Shown here piece by piece: positions 18,195 to 26,886 of a stretch of DNA of 53,616 bases; position 1 is the first letter of the stretch; every line of letters starts with the position of its first letter. The notes below the pieces were generated by a model. That model saw nothing but the letters and a program-made list of their open reading frames with translations. It did not search any database and was not told where the DNA came from. Position numbers and translations under genes: made by a program. The stretch comes from Candidatus Parvarchaeota archaeon (GTDB lineage: Archaea; Nanobdellota; Nanobdellia; WJKC01): the NCBI GenBank assembly GCA_017608505.1, contig JAFCFT010000006.1:1-53616 (forward strand). The letters run 5' to 3'.

Positions 18195-18494
18195 TTGTTC
18201 TTTGTCAAAGAAATTAAAGACAAGCTTGCAAGTCTTAGAATTAAGAATCAAATGCTTATGCGCAATGCGTACATAATGGATAGAATTGATGCGCTATCAA
18301 GCCTTTTAAGCGACTTAATAAAATCAACAGAACTATTAGACATTACAAAAGAACTTAAAAATGTAAGAAAAGATGCGCTTGAATTAATAAATGAATTGTC
18401 AAGCGTCTTAGAAGAGGATGTAGAGTCAGACTTTGAAGCTAAAATTAAAAAAATAAAGGGGTGGATTCCTTGGAGGAGCAAAAAAGCGAAGTAA
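18195..18494 (+). CDS. orphan small coiled-coil protein with basic/Trp C-terminal tail
   Basis: TTG start or an upstream start; frame is open back to 18156; tail IKGWIPWRSKKAK. Confidence 0.5.
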   Translation: MFFVKEIKDKLASLRIKNQMLMRNAYIMDRIDALSSLLSDLIKSTELLDITKELKNVRKDALELINELSSVLEEDVESDFEAKIKKIKGWIPWRSKKAK

Positions 18495-18545
18495 AGGCAA
18501 TAATTAAATCAATAAATTTTGACAACAAAAAAATAGTGAGGAACT

Positions 18546-18845
18546 ATGAGCGCAATTGAGGATTTAATCGGCGACTTTAATAAAATGCAGGATAAAGTAG
18601 TCAATAATTTAAACAAAGTCTCTGAACTAAGCGAATCAGTAAATGCAGAAGTTGAATGGCTGACAAAAGAAGTTGACGGGTTAACTGAAAAAGTAAGCAA
18701 ATTAAACAAGTCAAAGCTTAATAAAATAATTGAGGGCTTGGACGCTTTGCTTGAGTTAAAGCTTCCAAGACACGAGAAGAAAAAAATTAAAGAATTAAAA
18801 AAGGATGCTGAAAATTTAAGTAAGGGATTAAGTATGAAAAACTGA
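18546..18845 (+). CDS. orphan small coiled-coil protein
   Basis: MSAIEDLIGDFNKMQDKVVNNLNKVSELSESVNAEVEWL...; SD-like gtgagg upstream. Confidence 0.5.
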   Translation: MSAIEDLIGDFNKMQDKVVNNLNKVSELSESVNAEVEWLTKEVDGLTEKVSKLNKSKLNKIIEGLDALLELKLPRHEKKKIKELKKDAENLSKGLSMKN

Positions 18846-18890
18846 CCCCCGGAGGAGGAAGGGAGAAAAGAGGCCAGTTTCATACTTAAT
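18827..18890 (+). repeat. imperfect inverted repeat with purine-rich loop, overlapping the end of the preceding CDS
   Basis: arms ATTAAGTATGAAAAACTG (18827-18844) and CAGTTTCATACTTAAT (18875-18890), 2-nt bulge; loop ACCCCCGGAGGAGGAAGGGAGAAAAGAGGC. Confidence 0.8.
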
Positions 18891-18922
18891 CATACGTTGT
18901 GTGAAAAAATTATAATTAGTAT

Positions 18923-19459
18923 TTATAAAGTTTTCGCATGCTCTTTAATTGCATCAATAATTGCTTGCACGCGCATCTTAATGCTTTCTTCTTTGTTGTC
19001 AGAATATGCGGGCAAATCAATGACTTTAAAGCCTCTTTTTAAGTATTCGTTTCTAATTAGCTCTCCAATTTGAAGCGCTGTGTCCTTGTCTTCCCATCGC
19101 TCGCCGTCATTGTGATAAGAATTCAGAGGCTCTAAGTAGAATACAAGATCGTATTCTACATTCAAATGCGGCGCATCAAATCCTTTGTATATTAAAAAAC
19201 CTATGGTGTCATAAATCCCTCTGTCAAAAAACACCATGTCTCCATCATCAATGTCTTTTAATTGACTTAGTTGCTTGTTTAAGATTTCAAGCTCAAAAGT
19301 GTAAAAGTCGTCCCAAGGCAAAGCTTTTGAGCCTAATTCTTTGTTTTTTTTGATAACTTCCCTTGCTGCCTCAGGAACAACCGAGTAACCAAGCTCGCAT
19401 AATGCGTTAATAATTGATGTTTTTCCAGAACATGAGGGGCCTGTGATGACAATTTTCAT
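18923..19459 (-). CDS. AAA_28-family P-loop ATPase/kinase-like protein
   Basis: MKIVITGPSCSGKTSIINALCELGYSVVPEAAREVIKK...FFDRGIYDTIGFL. Confidence 0.8.
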   Translation of the reverse strand: MKIVITGPSCSGKTSIINALCELGYSVVPEAAREVIKKNKELGSKALPWDDFYTFELEILNKQLSQLKDIDDGDMVFFDRGIYDTIGFLIYKGFDAPHLNVEYDLVFYLEPLNSYHNDGERWEDKDTALQIGELIRNEYLKRGFKVIDLPAYSDNKEESIKMRVQAIIDAIKEHAKTL

Positions 19460-19498
19460 TCAGTGACTTTTTAATACTTTAACAGTATTTTAATATTT

Positions 19499-20566
19499 AT
19501 GAATCAGAAAAAAGAAAAAATGATAAAATGGATTAAAAACGCAGGGACAATAGATGTTGTATATCATATTGACACAGACGGCTTATGCTCTGCAGCGCAG
19601 CTTATAAAATATTTAAAGAAAAAAGGCAAAAACTACAATTTAATTTCTGGAAGCCCGCAGAAGATGAGACATTCAAGCTTTTATTACAAATTAAAAAGCG
19701 AGCTCGTAATATTTCTTGATTTGCCTGCAGACCATTATGAAGATGAAATTTACAAATTAAATGACAGGGCAGACATAGTGATAATAGACCACCATATAAT
19801 GAACAAAGATATGAACAGCGAGACAATAGCGCACTTCAATCCTGCTCTTGACGGCATTGATAAATACTGCCCCTCGAGCAAGCAAGTTTACGACTTGTTT
19901 AGAAAATATGACTGGATAGCTGCAATAGGCGTGATAGGGGACTTGGGAGGCAAGCAATGGAAAGAATGGATAAACAGGGTTGAAAAAAGACACGGGCTTT
20001 CGCCTTGCAAAGGAGAATACTGCCTGGACTCAGAGTTTGCAAAATATGACCACTTGATTAATGCGTCAAGGATGATTAAAGGCGAGGAGGGAAGCATGGA
20101 AGCCCTAAAAATACTTGTTGAAAGTGAAACATTTGAAGAATTTAAAAAGCAGTCAGAGAAATTAATTAGCTGGGAGCAAGAGATAAGCAGTTACTTAGAG
20201 GAATTAAAAGAGCGGTTTGAAAAAGACAAGGAAGAAAACAAAAAGCTTGAATTATTGACATTTACTATAAGAAATCCAAAATACAGTATTGGAAGCGCTT
20301 TAAGCACAATAATCAGCATGGAGCATTATAACAAGACTGTTGTGCTTTTTATAATAAAGAATTCCATTGTAAATGTTAATTTTAGAAGGCAGGATGGCAA
20401 GTACGATATGGCTCTTCTTGCAAAAAAAAGCGTTGAAGGCCTTCCAAAAGCTTCAGGAGGAGGGCATCCAAAAGCTGCCGGCGCAACAGTAAGAATTGTT
20501 GACTTTGCAGAATTTAGGAACAATTTAAAAAAGAATTTAAGGGCTCAAATGAAGGCTGCAAAATAA
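19499..20566 (+). CDS. DHH-family phosphoesterase (RecJ/GAN-like)
   Basis: HIDTDGLCSAAQL, IIDHHIMNKD, GGGHPKAAGATV. Confidence 0.85.
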   Translation: MNQKKEKMIKWIKNAGTIDVVYHIDTDGLCSAAQLIKYLKKKGKNYNLISGSPQKMRHSSFYYKLKSELVIFLDLPADHYEDEIYKLNDRADIVIIDHHIMNKDMNSETIAHFNPALDGIDKYCPSSKQVYDLFRKYDWIAAIGVIGDLGGKQWKEWINRVEKRHGLSPCKGEYCLDSEFAKYDHLINASRMIKGEEGSMEALKILVESETFEEFKKQSEKLISWEQEISSYLEELKERFEKDKEENKKLELLTFTIRNPKYSIGSALSTIISMEHYNKTVVLFIIKNSIVNVNFRRQDGKYDMALLAKKSVEGLPKASGGGHPKAAGATVRIVDFAEFRNNLKKNLRAQMKAAK

Positions 20567-21807
20567 TTTTCAAATATTAAAATAGCAATTGCAAGCGTTG
20601 CCCAAAGAACTGTAGCTTTAAGCATGCTGCTTACTAATTTTTTGTTGCGCGAGACTTTTGCAAAAATGGACTTGTCAAGAATGCTTATCACGCAGGCAAA
20701 AACAAACAAGTTGACGCCGAGCATGAAGCTGATGTTTGAAGAAGCCATTAAAGAAGATATGCTTGCAACGCTTGCATACACGCTGGCAAGGGATGAAAGC
20801 AGGACAACAACATACACAAGATTTGGATTAACTAACTTTGACGTAAATGCAACAATTTCTGTAAAGGCAAATAAAAGAAATGAAAATTTTAAAGCAGGTC
20901 CAAGACTAAATGGGTTCTCGTAGTTTATTGTGTGGTGGTGCTTTTTAGAGCTCCTATAGAAAAGCATTAATGTTGCAGAAGAAGACAAGAAAAGCGGAAG
21001 AAGTATGTAATTAAAAAGGGAGTAATCAGGATATGTAAACAAGCTTATTAAGATGCAAAAAGTGATGTTCGAAGCAATTGACAAAAGCATAGCGTTAAAA
21101 GCGTCCTGCCTTGCGTCTTTGTCAACTCTGACTCTGCGGGCAAGATTGTCAACAGTAATTTTAGCGCTTATCATGCCTCCTAAAAGGCCTGTTATTGACA
21201 AGCCGTTTTTCACTATTTTTAGGGCAATGTAGGAGATAAATGAAAGGCCAGTAACAAGGATTACAGTAAGCCAAAATTTAAATGGATTAAAGACTTTAAA
21301 TGGATCGATATACGTGTTTGGGAGTACTGGAAGAATAACAAATGCTATTATTGCAAAAGCAATTGTCGCCCTAAGTTCTTTTAAGTCCATTAAGCGCACA
21401 ATTTTGTGAAGCTCGCGCCTTACAGTTAAAAAGCCTGTAGTGACAACAGAAATTATTACAGCTGTAAAATACTGTTTAAAGCCGATAAGAATGCCTACAA
21501 GAAAGCTTATTATAATTGCAAAGTAACTTGTCATGCCGATTAGGCGCTGTCTTGAGCGCGTGTAATAGTTGGTAACTACTAGGACCAGTATTGTCATAAG
21601 ACCTAATGCAATTGATACGCTTTTATCAATAAAGTTTCCTAAAAAGACAAAAACAAGGCCAGTTAGCGAAACAAGGATAGTTGTTCTAATGCCAAAAGGA
21701 AGTTCTTTATGCAAGTGCTTTCTTCCAAATTCGCGTTCAAGGCCTATCAAGCCTCCTAGACAGACTGACAAAAGAACTTCTAGCAAAGCAACAAATAAGT
21801 CAGTCAT
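20545..21807 (-). CDS. MgtC/SapB family membrane protein with DUF4010-like C-terminus
   Basis: MTDLFVALLEVLLSVCLGGLIGLEREFGRKHLHKELPFGIRTTILVSLTG; many TMs; start re-set from 22002 to 21807. Confidence 0.8.
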   Translation of the reverse strand: MTDLFVALLEVLLSVCLGGLIGLEREFGRKHLHKELPFGIRTTILVSLTGLVFVFLGNFIDKSVSIALGLMTILVLVVTNYYTRSRQRLIGMTSYFAIIISFLVGILIGFKQYFTAVIISVVTTGFLTVRRELHKIVRLMDLKELRATIAFAIIAFVILPVLPNTYIDPFKVFNPFKFWLTVILVTGLSFISYIALKIVKNGLSITGLLGGMISAKITVDNLARRVRVDKDARQDAFNAMLLSIASNITFCILISLFTYPDYSLFNYILLPLFLSSSATLMLFYRSSKKHHHTINYENPFSLGPALKFSFLLFAFTEIVAFTSKLVNPNLVYVVVLLSSLASVYASVASISSLMASSNISFMLGVNLFVFACVISILDKSIFAKVSRNKKLVSSMLKATVLWATLAIAILIFENYFAAFI

Positions 21808-21841
21808 AATTATTAAAAGAATGTGATTATATATATCAATT

Positions 21842-22075
21842 ATGTATGATTTGCAGCTTGAAAAAGCAAAAAAAGAAATTAAAAGATTAAAGGCAAAAAA
21901 GGTTCTTGTGCAATTGCCTGCAGGACTTGCTGACAAAGCGCTTAAAATTGTAGAAGAATTAAGAAAAACTGGCGCTGAAGTAATTTTGTGGGCAGGAAGC
22001 AATTACGGGGCGTGCGACCTAGCAGAATACAAAGAATGCGACTTGCTGATTCATTTTGGACATGAGGAGATATGA
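21842..22075 (+). pseudogene. dph2: truncated diphthamide synthase subunit Dph2 (N-terminal domain only)
   Basis: KAKKVLVQLPAGLADKALKIVEELRKTGAEVILWAGSNYGACDLAEYKECDLLIHFGHEEI stop; matches the Dph2 N-terminal domain through the GACD Fe-S cysteine, remainder absent. Confidence 0.75.
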
Positions 22076-23130
22076 CAACCTACGAATCAATAATTGAAAA
22101 AACTAAGAATCTTATTAAAAATTTTGAGGAGTTGATAAATGCAAAGAACCCCAGAACTGAGAATGAAATAAAAGAATATTTTTATAACGTTGCAAATGCG
22201 CTGGAAACCTCAAGAAGCATAATAGAAGATATTGAAAGTCTAGAAAAAGATAAAAAAACTAGTGGACTTAAAAAAGTAAAAGATGAGCAACTAAAAAGAT
22301 TCTTAAAAGGAATGTTGGAATTTTTTAAAAAAATAGCAAATAAATACGAAAAAAAAGCATTCGATAAAGACATATTTGCAGATGTACTAACAAAATATTA
22401 TCTGACAAAAGATGAAAACAGAGTAAACAAAGAGTTTAATGATTTTAAAAATAACTTAAAAAGATTGAAAAAAGAGATTGAAAGAACTTTAAATATTGAA
22501 AAAATTGAAGCTGGAACCCCTAAAGAAGTGGATGTTGAATACGCTATTGAAAGATTACCAGATCAATGGAAAAAAATGTTAAGGGAAAGATTTAAATGGT
22601 TGTTAGATGAAGAACGAAAAAAAGAAAAACAAAACATAATTTTACATGAACTTGCAAAGGCGTATATCGACAAATTCTATAGAATGAAGAAAGAAATTAA
22701 GCCTTTGCCTAAAGAAATAAGTGACGATGACAAAGTTCAAATATTTAAAAACATGCTTACAATTGCCGAAAGCAGCGAAGGGCAGAAACTTTCTATTAAA
22801 AGAGTGTCGGACGAAAAAAAAGGAAAATATGGAAAGCAAGATGTCTTGAAATACTTAATAGATGAATTTAAGAATATCATTGACCCTGATCTTGACGGAA
22901 TAATAGCAACAGCACTATTGCTTAATAGTCAAGGTGAAAATTTTTTAATGGAAATAGTGAGGCATCTCACAAAAAGCAAAAAACCAACTGCAAAAATTAA
23001 GTATAACGAAATAAAATGGGAACATATAATGAACCAAGTGTTGCCGCACATTTATTTTTATATAAAGGGAGATAAGAATATTAAAATATGGAGATATGGA
23101 AAAAACAGAGAAAAAGAGCCATTCCAATAG
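22072..23130 (+). CDS. orphan coiled-coil/helical protein
   Basis: ATGA overlap with the dph2 fragment; SD-like GAGGAGAT upstream; Lys/Glu-rich. Confidence 0.6.
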   Translation: MTTYESIIEKTKNLIKNFEELINAKNPRTENEIKEYFYNVANALETSRSIIEDIESLEKDKKTSGLKKVKDEQLKRFLKGMLEFFKKIANKYEKKAFDKDIFADVLTKYYLTKDENRVNKEFNDFKNNLKRLKKEIERTLNIEKIEAGTPKEVDVEYAIERLPDQWKKMLRERFKWLLDEERKKEKQNIILHELAKAYIDKFYRMKKEIKPLPKEISDDDKVQIFKNMLTIAESSEGQKLSIKRVSDEKKGKYGKQDVLKYLIDEFKNIIDPDLDGIIATALLLNSQGENFLMEIVRHLTKSKKPTAKIKYNEIKWEHIMNQVLPHIYFYIKGDKNIKIWRYGKNREKEPFQ

Positions 23131-23161
23131 ATTTATATATCATAAATAAAAATTTAAATAC

Positions 23162-23743
23162 ATGGTTGAATATTTCATAGGACTAACAAAAGAAGACTAT
23201 AAACTATTTAAAGAACTAATGAGGGACCTCTCTGAATTTATTGATAAGAAAAATATGATAGACCACTACATTTTCTTTATGGGGGCGTCTGTAAATATTA
23301 ACAAGTTTTTAAAAAATAAATTATCAAAAAATGAACTAGAAAAGGAATTGGAAGAACTTAAAGAATTTTATATAAGCAACTTAAGGGAGTCTGATTATCC
23401 TAAGGATATGCTTCAAAAACTTAATGAAAAAATAAAACTAAATGAGATCGTTGAATTTTATGCGACTAATAAAAAGTTAGACGAACTCAAAAATGTAATA
23501 AGTTCTTACAGCGACATTTTTGAAAAATGCAAGAATACATATACAAGAATAAGGAAACTAATAACAACTGAAAGTGCAAATGATGAAATAAAAGAAGTTA
23601 TAAAGTCTTACAGTAAATTGCTGAATAAAAATTTAAATGAGATAATAAAATGCAGCAAAGGTGACACGATTGATGTGATTAAAAAATTAAGAGATACTCA
23701 AAAATTGTATGAAGAAAAAATAGAAAAATTAATAGTAAAATAA
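23162..23743 (+). CDS. orphan helical protein
   Basis: ORF track; Lys/Glu/Asn-rich; no family recognised. Confidence 0.55.
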   Translation: MVEYFIGLTKEDYKLFKELMRDLSEFIDKKNMIDHYIFFMGASVNINKFLKNKLSKNELEKELEELKEFYISNLRESDYPKDMLQKLNEKIKLNEIVEFYATNKKLDELKNVISSYSDIFEKCKNTYTRIRKLITTESANDEIKEVIKSYSKLLNKNLNEIIKCSKGDTIDVIKKLRDTQKLYEEKIEKLIVK

Positions 23744-23995
23744 CTACTTTTTACACTTGCTCTTCGGCTTTTTTATGTCCACCCATGTTATTTTCTTTGT
23801 AGGGTCTTCTACAAGGGTTGCAAGATTTCGCAGGCCTTTTGCAACTTCGCGCCTTGCTTGTTTAAGCAAAGGGCCTTCTTTTATTTTAACGTCGATTTTT
23901 ACAATGTTTTTTTCGACAAAGCTTGTTATGTCTTTTAAAAGCTTGTCGCAAGCCTTGATTGCCTCTGCAGCATCCTTAATGATTTTTTCTCCCAT
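23744..23995 (-). CDS. small conserved-looking hypothetical protein
   Basis: start placed at MGEKIIKDAAEAIKACDKLL. Confidence 0.5.
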   Translation of the reverse strand: MGEKIIKDAAEAIKACDKLLKDITSFVEKNIVKIDVKIKEGPLLKQARREVAKGLRNLATLVEDPTKKITWVDIKKPKSKCKK

Positions 23996-24034
23996 AAAAA
24001 GAATTATAATGGCTGGCTTAATAAAAATTTCCAA

Positions 24035-24688
24035 ATGAAAGTGCTTGGCATTGACGAAGCTGGAAGAGGTGCGCTGATAGGACCCCTTGTAATTGCAGGC
24101 TTTATAATAGATGATGACAAAATAAACACGCTTAAAATGATGGGTGTCAAAGACTCTAAACTGCTCTCAAAAGAAAAAAGAGAATCCTTGTATTATGAAT
24201 TAAAAAAAATGGGCAAATACGAGATAATTAAAGTGATGCCTCAGGAAATAGACCAAAGATTTAGAATGGGCACAAACTTAAATGACTTGGAAATGCTGAA
24301 AATGGCAGAAATAATAAATAAATTAAAACCAGACAAAGCAATACTTGACAGCCCTCACCCGATTCCTGAAAAGTTCAAGGCGCAGATAAAAGTAAAAATT
24401 GATCATAAGACCTGCGAGATAATTAGTGAGAACAAAGCAGACACAAAATATGTGGTTGTTGGCGCTGCGTCAATACTTGCAAAAGTGACAAGGGACCGTG
24501 CAATAGAGGAGATAAGCAAAGAGTATGGAAATGTAGGGGTCGGATACCCGCATGACGATAAAACCCTTAAGTTCGTGCGCAGGGCAATTAAGACTGGAGA
24601 AGGAAGGCAGCATGTGCGCAAAAGCTGGGAGACATACACAAGGCTTAAGGCGCAAGGCGAGCAAAAGAAACTAAGTGATTTTAAATGA
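24035..24688 (+). CDS. rnhB: ribonuclease HII
   Basis: MKVLGIDEAGRGALIGPLVIAG...KVDSKLLSKEKRE-type; GAASILAKVTRDRAIEEI; GVGYPHDDKT. Confidence 0.95.
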   Translation: MKVLGIDEAGRGALIGPLVIAGFIIDDDKINTLKMMGVKDSKLLSKEKRESLYYELKKMGKYEIIKVMPQEIDQRFRMGTNLNDLEMLKMAEIINKLKPDKAILDSPHPIPEKFKAQIKVKIDHKTCEIISENKADTKYVVVGAASILAKVTRDRAIEEISKEYGNVGVGYPHDDKTLKFVRRAIKTGEGRQHVRKSWETYTRLKAQGEQKKLSDFK

Positions 24689-25161
24689 AATCTGCGCATC
24701 CAAAAGAAAGAGGATTTGGATTTGGACTGACTTCAGGTGTTATTACAACTTTAGGGCTTATTATAGGCCTTTACACTTCAACAGAACAAATTGCAGTAGT
24801 AATAGCAGGCATAGTCAGCATAGCTGTTGCAGACGCGTTTAGCGACGCTTTAGGCATGCACATATCAGAAGAGGCAAGCAGAGGAACTAAAAAAAGCATA
24901 TGGAAAGTAACTGCATACACATTTGCGTCAAAGTTATTGATAGCAAGCTCGTTTGCAATTCCTGTATTCTTGCTGGACCACATTCATGCAGTAATAGTAT
25001 GCATAATTTACGGGCTTTCTCTGATTTTAGCGTACAGTTATTTTATTTCTGTAAAGCAGGGCAAAAAGCCGTACGTTGCAATGGTTGAACACACACTAAT
25101 AGCGTGCGCAGTTATAGTTATCACATATATTATCGGCGCATTATTAAAAGGATTTAAATAA
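24685..25161 (+). CDS. VIT/CCC1-like small transporter family protein
   Basis: GFGFGLTSGVITTLGLIIGL...ADAFSDALGMHISEEAS; ATGA overlap with rnhB. Confidence 0.75.
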   Translation: MKSAHPKERGFGFGLTSGVITTLGLIIGLYTSTEQIAVVIAGIVSIAVADAFSDALGMHISEEASRGTKKSIWKVTAYTFASKLLIASSFAIPVFLLDHIHAVIVCIIYGLSLILAYSYFISVKQGKKPYVAMVEHTLIACAVIVITYIIGALLKGFK

Positions 25162-25182
25162 AAAAAGAAGTTAAAAAAGCGT

Positions 25183-26106
25183 ATGCTGTCATGCATTGAA
25201 TTTTTGAAAAAGAATTTGTATTCTAAAGACGAGAGCATAAAAGACAATTTCAAAGTCATTAGAAGCGTAAGTCCGAAAAGCATTGTGGCAGTTGATGGGG
25301 GCTCAAGCGTTATTAATGACGGAGGGTCCTGGCTTATTGCAAAATTAAGGGTGGCAAGCACTTATTATGAAAATGGAAAAAGAGTGCCTAAAAAAGAGCT
25401 GATAAGAGACTATTATATGAGTTTAATAAATAAAAAGGGAGCATACTTTCAAAAGCTAAGCCCTGAAGTAGCGCTTGACTCGGATTATAAAAGCATAAGA
25501 GAGCTTAGCGAAGCGCCCCCAATAGCAATGAAAGCCCTTGAGTTTAAGCATGCGCTTGAGAGGCTAAAAGAGCTTGAACGCGGCTCGCTTTTGCTAATTG
25601 ACGGATTGCTTAAAAGCGAATCTGCAGACCAAAAAAATGCGCTTAGAGAATTAGAAGTTAAAGCGCGACTTAAAGGAATTCATGTAGTTGGTCTTGCCAA
25701 AACATGCAGATACGGGCTTGACGGCAAGAGTGCTATTGGCTGCCTGCTTCGCGCAAGGCCGCACGATAAATGGTATTATCACCCAATAAGCGACGATGAA
25801 GTCTTCATAGTAAAGCTTCATGAAAAAGGTTCTTACGCTTACATGATGAACGTGTTTCCGCATTCAATAGAGCGCATAGATGAAATAGCAGAAGCGCTTT
25901 GCTACTATGCAAGAGACCCAGAACTTTTAGGGTATCCTTACCCTCTTTTGCGCGTTGACAAGATTGCAAGAATAGGAGAATATGAAAAAAAGCAGGAAGA
26001 GTCGAAATTAAGGATTTTAAGCAAAAAACATGGGTATGAATTTTTAGAGACTGACAAAAGGGCCACTGACATGCATTCCAAGATGGATAAAAGAATGTAT
26101 AGATAA
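25183..26106 (+). CDS. nurA: NurA-family 5'-3' nuclease
   Basis: IVAVDGGSSVINDGGSWLIAKLRVAS; GSLLLIDGLLKS; upstream of herA-mre11-rad50. Confidence 0.85.
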   Translation: MLSCIEFLKKNLYSKDESIKDNFKVIRSVSPKSIVAVDGGSSVINDGGSWLIAKLRVASTYYENGKRVPKKELIRDYYMSLINKKGAYFQKLSPEVALDSDYKSIRELSEAPPIAMKALEFKHALERLKELERGSLLLIDGLLKSESADQKNALRELEVKARLKGIHVVGLAKTCRYGLDGKSAIGCLLRARPHDKWYYHPISDDEVFIVKLHEKGSYAYMMNVFPHSIERIDEIAEALCYYARDPELLGYPYPLLRVDKIARIGEYEKKQEESKLRILSKKHGYEFLETDKRATDMHSKMDKRMYR

Positions 26107-26141
26107 AAAATAATAAATGAGCAATACTTAGAATTATTATC

Positions 26142-26768
26142 ATGAAATTGTATGAATTCTTCAGGGCTGATGAAAGGCTCATGGACTTGTATAATAGAGT
26201 CAGGGCAGAACTGATAAGCCGCGACTTGGATCAGGTCTGGAATCATACAAGAAGGGTGATTAAAAACTTGTTTTTAATAAAAGATGAAGGTGTTGATTTT
26301 GACCTGAAAAAAACAATAATTGCTGCAATAATTCATGATGTAGGGTTTATGGAGGCTGTAAAAGGCCATGAAAAGCTTTCTACGCAAATAATGAAGCCTG
26401 CGCTTGACAAATTGTGGGACCACGAAACAGTAAGCGAAGTGTGCCACATGGTAGAATCGCACCAATTTAATGGAGAAATAAAGCCCCAGACAATAGAGGC
26501 AGAAGTCCTGCATGACGCTGATATAATGGACTTTGCAGGCGAAAAGGGAATAATTAATTTGTTTAAGCTTTTAAAAAATCTTGGATTAAGCGACTCAGAA
26601 GTGGCGCAATGGATTAATGACTTGGTAAAAGCAGGATTTATAATAGAGACTATTCGCATGAATCATGAAAAGGACTTAAAGCAGACAGAAGACTTCTTTA
26701 TAAATTTTGTAAAAGACCTAAGCAAAGAAAGGATTGACTTTAAGAAATACGGAATGGAAAACATCTAA
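26142..26768 (+). CDS. HD-domain phosphohydrolase
   Basis: VWNHTRRVIKN...IIAAIIHDVGF...ESHQFNG...VLHDADIMDFAG. Confidence 0.85.
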   Translation: MKLYEFFRADERLMDLYNRVRAELISRDLDQVWNHTRRVIKNLFLIKDEGVDFDLKKTIIAAIIHDVGFMEAVKGHEKLSTQIMKPALDKLWDHETVSEVCHMVESHQFNGEIKPQTIEAEVLHDADIMDFAGEKGIINLFKLLKNLGLSDSEVAQWINDLVKAGFIIETIRMNHEKDLKQTEDFFINFVKDLSKERIDFKKYGMENI

Positions 26769-26886
26769 GTAACAACTTCTTCAAGTATTCTAAAAGAATA
26801 AAATTCTAAAGATTAATGGGGTTTCGAAATATTTAGCTTCTGTTCCCCAACAATGCTTAAAAAATCTTAGCTCATTTAGACTCCTG

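Noticed and set aside
18124-18280. Possible frameshifted extension of the 18195 ORF (IEEKYLKKIDKNFKLIKRTAKKF in another frame)
   Set aside because: No ATG and not separable from low-complexity Lys-rich noise by eye; needs codon-bias analysis
26769-26886. Possible ncRNA (TGGGG...CCCCA) in the gap before herA
   Set aside because: Only a 5-bp stem with a long loop and no clear C/D, H/ACA or tRNA features
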